The position numbers were made by a program, and so were the translations under genes. The notes beneath the pieces are model-generated. The model was not told the origin of the DNA and made no database searches. It was given only the letters and a program-made list of their open reading frames with translations. From Myxococcales bacterium (GTDB taxonomy: Bacteria; Myxococcota_A; Polyangia; Nannocystales; Nannocystaceae), in the NCBI GenBank assembly GCA_020633295.1, contig JACKDW010000006.1, positions 372,001 to 436,000 on the forward strand: 64,000 bases of DNA, written 5' to 3'. Positions 60,520 through 64,000 of this stretch are shown one piece after another; position 1 is the first letter of the stretch, and every line of letters starts with the position of its first letter.

Positions 60520-60828
60520 CTACGACAGCTCCCCGCGCGCCGCCTCGAGCTCGCCGCGCGCGTGGGCGTCGTCGGCGCGCGTCGCCGCCGCGATCCCGCG
60601 GTCGAAGACGGCCGCGGCGGCCTGCGGATCGCCGGACTCCACGAGGCAGTTGCCCGCCATGAGGTAGGCCGCGACGTACTCGGGATGGCGCGTCATCAGC
60701 TCGGCGAACGCGGCGTTGGCCGCCGCCAGCTCGCCGCGCTTGCGCAGCTCCATCGCCACGCCGTACTTCGGGAACGGATCGTCAGGGCGCTGGCTCGCGA
60801 ACTGACGCAGCATCTCGAGTCGATCCAT
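60520..60828 (-). CDS. Small TPR protein
   Basis: 102 residues from ATG 60828 (MDRLEMLRQFASQRPDDPFP). It carries about two tetratricopeptide repeats: PKYGVAMELRKRGELAAANA with AFAELMTRHPEYVAAYLMAG, then NCLVESGDPQAAAAVFDRGI. It has no signal or membrane segment, so it is probably a cytoplasmic adaptor. It sits between the unknown helical gene (70 bp upstream) and the DHH-like gene (3 bp downstream), consistent with one transcript. Confidence 0.75.
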   Translation of the reverse strand: MDRLEMLRQFASQRPDDPFPKYGVAMELRKRGELAAANAAFAELMTRHPEYVAAYLMAGNCLVESGDPQAAAAVFDRGIAAATRADDAHARGELEAARGELS

Positions 60829-60897
60829 AAGGCACCTCTCCTGCGCTGTCGCGTCACCGGGGGTCGGCGCGCCGCCGGGCGGCCGCGCGCCGGGGGA

Positions 60898-61473
60898 TCA
60901 GGAGGCGCTCGCGACGTCTTCCGCGTCCTTCTTGCGCGCGACGCCGTGCTCCTCGATGTGCGCCGCGACGTAGGCCGCCGCCTTGCCGGCGTCGAAGCCG
61001 AGCGCGGTCAGGACCTCGGGGGTCTGGTCGTAGACGTGCGTCTCCTGCAGGTGGCCGACGAGCAGCAGGTACGTGGCGACGTGGTGCGCGGGGTACTGCT
61101 CGAGCAGCACCGGGACGCCCTCGCGCAGCTTCTCGGGCTCGCGCGACTCGCAGAAGTCCTCGTCGGTCTCGCCCTGGGTGTGCTTGACGCCGAGGAAGTC
61201 GAGGTAGGTGATGAGCATCTCGCGGTGGTGGCGGAGCAGCCACTCGATGAGGAACGCGAGCGCGAGCTTGTCGTTGTCCCTGGTCGAGACCTCGGCGTCG
61301 ATCCGCTTACGCCAGACCTTGCGGCGGGCCGCCTGCGTGAAGGCGGTCGAGGGCACGCTCGAGTGGGAGTCGCCGGCCTTGAGGACCGCGCGGATCTCCT
61401 TACCGGACAGCTCCTTATAGTAGGCGTCAACGTGCTCTTGACCAAGGTTCGCGTAGATCTCGGCGGGTTTCAC
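60898..61473 (-). CDS. Helical protein of unknown function, first gene of the vault-protein cluster
   Basis: 191 residues from GTG 61473 (MKPAEIYANLGQEHVDAYYK); the frame is open far upstream, but that part only mirrors the opposite gene at 61612. The sequence is largely helical and rich in His, Glu and aromatics (LAFLIEWLLRHHREMLITYL, VLLEQYPAHHVATYLLLVGH), with no signal peptide, membrane helix or recognised domain. It ends in a charged tail (ARKKDAEDVASAS). It lies first in the minus-strand order: this gene, TPR protein, DHH-like protein, vault-like protein. I do not recognise a family. Confidence 0.65.
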   Translation of the reverse strand: MKPAEIYANLGQEHVDAYYKELSGKEIRAVLKAGDSHSSVPSTAFTQAARRKVWRKRIDAEVSTRDNDKLALAFLIEWLLRHHREMLITYLDFLGVKHTQGETDEDFCESREPEKLREGVPVLLEQYPAHHVATYLLLVGHLQETHVYDQTPEVLTALGFDAGKAAAYVAAHIEEHGVARKKDAEDVASAS

Positions 61474-61611
61474 GGTGCGAGACCCTAGCGGCGCGCGGCG
61501 GAGTTCGCAAGCGTCGCGGGCCCGTGTCCGAACGCACGGGGCCGCGCGACTGGCGGGAGAGCCATCCCGCGGGACCGCTCGAGACCCGCGTTTGCGGCTA
61601 CCCTCACCGCG

Positions 61612-62658
61612 ATGGCGCCCTCCCCCATCCACGACGAGACCGGCAACAACGACGCGACCGACGGTGACGCGCAGACCGGCGACGCGTCCCCCGGCGCGCG
61701 CGCGCTGAGCCGTCTGCGCGCCGATCCGGCGCTCGCGCGGGGCCTCGCGCGCGTGCTCGCCGAGGACCTCATGACGCGGCCAGCCGCCGCGTACATCGAG
61801 CCCGAGCAGCTCACGCGGGACGTCCTCGGCGGGCTGCGCGAGCTCGCCGAGCCGGCCCGCGCCGAGGCGCTCGAGCGCTGGATCGCCGAGCAGCTCACGC
61901 GCCTGCGAGAACATGCCCAAACAATCAGATCGCGCCCGCTCGCGGAGCACCTGCCGCCCGCGCTGCCCGCGGTGCTCGAGCGCGCGGCCCGGCGCCCGTT
62001 CACGCCGAGCGCCGAGCTCGTGCGCGCGCTCGTCGACCACGGCGCGACGCGCGAGCTGATGCGCTCGATCCTCCACAAGTCGCTGCTCGACTTCGGCCGC
62101 AAGCTCTGGTCGGCGGTCCCCGACACCAGCCGGATCCCGGGCGCGCGCCTGCGCTCGCGACTCTTCAACGTCGCCAAGGGCGTGGCCTCCACCGTCGGCG
62201 GCGAGCTCGAGCACCAGCTCGAGGATCGCGTGCGCCGCTTCGTCGACGGCACGCTCGACCGCGCCATCACGATGATCGTCGAGCGCGCCTCGGACCCGCG
62301 CTACGCGACCGCGATGGCGGCCCAGCGCGCCGACATGGTCGCGGCGGTGCTGCCCCTCGAGACCGCGCTGCTGCGCGGCGAGCTCGAGCAGGTTAGCCCC
62401 GCCGACGTCGCCGCCGACGTGCGCGCCGGGATCGCCAGCTTCGCGGCCTGGGGCGAGCTCGAGCCGACGCTGCGCGACGCGCTCCATGACGAGCGCGAGC
62501 GCCTCGGCCAGACCACGCTGCGCGAGCTGCTCGCCGGCTCGTCGCTCGAGGAGACCTGGAGCGCGCCGATCGAGGGCGCGCTCGCGCGTCACCTGCAGCG
62601 CGTGTTCGCGGGCGAGGGCTTCGCCCGCTGGCTCGCGTCGGTCACCGACGAGGGCTGA
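61612..62658 (+). CDS. Hypothetical helical protein
   Basis: 348 residues from ATG 61612 (MAPSPIHDETGNND). A short acidic N-terminus is followed by an almost fully alpha-helical body rich in Ala, Arg, Glu and Leu (ALARGLARVLAEDLMTRPAA, LVRALVDHGATRELMRSILH, KSLLDFGRKLWSAVPDTSRI, ELEHQLEDRVRRFVDGTLDR). There is no signal peptide, and the helices are too charged to be membrane segments. No family is recognised. It is divergent from the vault-protein cluster with about 140 bp between starts and convergent with the Cys-rich protein at 62678. Confidence 0.7.
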   Translation: MAPSPIHDETGNNDATDGDAQTGDASPGARALSRLRADPALARGLARVLAEDLMTRPAAAYIEPEQLTRDVLGGLRELAEPARAEALERWIAEQLTRLREHAQTIRSRPLAEHLPPALPAVLERAARRPFTPSAELVRALVDHGATRELMRSILHKSLLDFGRKLWSAVPDTSRIPGARLRSRLFNVAKGVASTVGGELEHQLEDRVRRFVDGTLDRAITMIVERASDPRYATAMAAQRADMVAAVLPLETALLRGELEQVSPADVAADVRAGIASFAAWGELEPTLRDALHDERERLGQTTLRELLAGSSLEETWSAPIEGALARHLQRVFAGEGFARWLASVTDEG

Positions 62659-62677
62659 GCGCCCGCGTCGCGCAGGC

Positions 62678-64000
62678 TCAGGGCGCGTACTTGGTCAGCC
62701 AGAGGTTCGCGAAGTCGCCGGCCGAGTACTCGCTGCCCGCCGCGTAGATGTTCCCGTACGCGTCGACCGCGACCGCGAGCGCGCGATCGTTGCCCGCCGG
62801 GCCCATGTGGATCTGCTGCCACAGCGGCTCGACGCCGGCGCTGTACTTGAGCACGATCGCGTCGGCGAGCGTGTCGATCGCGTACGTGCTGCCCGCGACG
62901 ACGACGTTGCCGTCGCCGTCGACCGCGACGCCGTAGCCGATGTCGTTGTCGGCGCCGTCGCTGTCGAACCACTCGACCCACAGCTGCTCGCCGTCGACCG
63001 CCGAGTAGCCGCCGATCCAGATGTTCGTGAGGTCATCCGGGGTGTAGGTCTCGCCGACCATCACGAGGTTGCCCTCGCCGTCGACCGCGGCCGCGCGTCC
63101 GCGATCGACGCCGCCCCAGTTGTCGATGGTCTGCGTCCACTCGATCACGCCGACCGGGCTGTAGCTGCGGAGGAAGAAGTCGTCGAGGCCGATGAACGCG
63201 TAGGCGCCCCCGACCACGAAGATCTGGCCGTCCTGGCCGACGGAGACGCCGTAGCCGCCGTCGTTGCCGCCCTCGTGGTCGTACTCGTTGATCCACCACT
63301 CATCGCCCTCGGGGCCGAACTTCGCGGTCCACACGTCGGTGAGGCCGATCAGGTGATAGGACTCGCCGGTGACGATGATGTTGTCGTCGGCGTCGACCGC
63401 GACGCCGCGCGCCGCGTCGCCGAGGCCGTCGTCGCCGTTGATCTGCAGGGTCCACAGCTCGTTGCCGTCGTTGTCGGCCTTGCGGATCCAGATGTCCGCG
63501 TTGTTGCCGGCCTCGAACACCTCGCCGACGACGACGATGTTGTCCTCGCGATCGATCGCCACGCCGCGCGCCGCGTCGACGCCCCCGCCCGGGCCGTCGA
63601 TGCTCTGGGACCACAGCAGCTCGCCCTCCGACGAGTACTTGCGGATCATGATGTTCGCGTTCTCGCCGACCACGAAGGTCTCGCCGACCACGAACACGTC
63701 GCCGCTCGAGTCGACGGCGACGCCGTGCGCGATCGAGTTGCCCGCGTCCTCGCCGGGGTAGACGTCGGTCCACAGCGGCGTGCCCGAGACCACGCAGTCG
63801 ACGTTGCAGCCGTCGCCGTTCACGTCATCGCCGTCGTCGCACGCCTCGGCGTCGGGCGGCCCGTTCTGCGCCCCGTCGCCGCAGTAGTCCGCGAGGCTGC
63901 AGTCGGGGGCGCAGCCGCCGTAGCTGTCGTCGTTGACGCCGTCGTCGCAGGCCTCGACGCCCGCGTGCACGAGCCCGTCCCCGCACGACGCCGGCTGGCA
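62678..64000 (-). CDS. Cys-rich (Myxococcus disulfide repeat) and beta-propeller extracellular protein (5' end cut by window edge)
   Basis: About 440 codons are visible; the frame is open at the right edge, so the N-terminus is missing. The visible start has two to three Myxococcus-type disulfide repeats (CGDGLVHAGVEACDDGVND, YCGDGAQNGPPDAEACDDGD, GCNVDC). Six or more ~55-residue blades follow, with the pattern GVAVDxxxNIxVxGExY (ARGVAIDREDNIVVVGEVFE, ARGVAVDADDNIIVTGESYH, GYGVAVDGDGNVVVAGSTYA), similar to SBBP-type propellers. It ends YSAGDFANLWLTKYAP. It is likely a secreted or surface protein; the ligand is unknown. Confidence 0.85.
   Translation of the reverse strand, partial: CQPASCGDGLVHAGVEACDDGVNDDSYGGCAPDCSLADYCGDGAQNGPPDAEACDDGDDVNGDGCNVDCVVSGTPLWTDVYPGEDAGNSIAHGVAVDSSGDVFVVGETFVVGENANIMIRKYSSEGELLWSQSIDGPGGGVDAARGVAIDREDNIVVVGEVFEAGNNADIWIRKADNDGNELWTLQINGDDGLGDAARGVAVDADDNIIVTGESYHLIGLTDVWTAKFGPEGDEWWINEYDHEGGNDGGYGVSVGQDGQIFVVGGAYAFIGLDDFFLRSYSPVGVIEWTQTIDNWGGVDRGRAAAVDGEGNLVMVGETYTPDDLTNIWIGGYSAVDGEQLWVEWFDSDGADNDIGYGVAVDGDGNVVVAGSTYAIDTLADAIVLKYSAGVEPLWQQIHMGPAGNDRALAVAVDAYGNIYAAGSEYSAGDFANLWLTKYAP

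Noticed and set aside
60898..62592. Reading the first vault-cluster gene as a 564-residue protein starting at 62592
   Set aside because: The upstream 370 codons only mirror the plus-strand gene at 61612 and are Arg/Glu-rich without structure. GTG 61473 gives a compact protein.

Overview
The window is a very GC-rich chromosomal segment from what looks like a myxobacterium of the Nannocystaceae/Plesiocystis kind (phylum Myxococcota). The evidence is the density of large Ser/Thr kinases, the many lipoproteins with a Gly/Thr/Ser/Asp-rich spacer after the lipobox, Myxococcus-type Cys-rich repeats, a golvesin-like carbohydrate-binding tail, a DUF1501 plus CxxCH lipoprotein pair, and many GTG starts. 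No insertion sequence, integrase, prophage or CRISPR array was seen. Taxonomy is inferred from gene content only.

Layout. 1-3139 (-): pyruvate dehydrogenase operon pdhA-pdhB-pdhC, with pdhC cut by the left edge. 3349-13029: bioB with unusual cluster ligands, an old-yellow-enzyme oxidoreductase, a ceramidase-like lipoprotein, an Omp85-like barrel, and an exported spermidine-synthase-like protein coupled to a DMP19-like protein. 13030-14700 (+): rph-rdgB, then tRNA-Pro(TGG) and tRNA-Arg(TCT). 14794-20728: a low-complexity lipoprotein with a strong terminator, a radical SAM/DUF2344 fusion, a DnaJ-type chaperone and lipA. lipA could supply the lipoyl group needed by the E2 at the left edge. 20932-26098: envelope proteins (amidase with golvesin domain, PD40 propeller, a frameshifted duplicated-domain lipoprotein, zf-TFIIB/rhomboid protease). 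26317-31229: a kinase followed directly by a free-standing EF-Tu domain 2, then an SDR, a sigma factor and a lipoprotein. 31280-38103: an operon of lipoprotein, recD2 and an apparently frameshifted exported protein, opposite a propeller lipoprotein.

38280-48966 is a signalling block. A FIST sensor overlaps a hybrid histidine kinase. A 0.9-kb non-coding island with AT-rich patches and DnaA-box-like 9-mers follows, and then a 2067-residue kinase/kinase-like/AAA/GAF/degenerate-cyclase protein. 49137-52931 holds the CxxCH lipoprotein and its DUF1501 partner. 52969-56867 is a divergent pair of a TPR-tailed Ser/Thr kinase and an ECF sigma factor.

The most unusual locus is 56938-61473 (-). It encodes an 829-residue homologue of the eukaryotic major vault protein, preceded on the same strand by a DHH-like protein, a small TPR protein and an unknown helical protein. 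This may be a bacterial vault-like particle locus. The right end has one unknown protein and a truncated Cys-rich/propeller protein.
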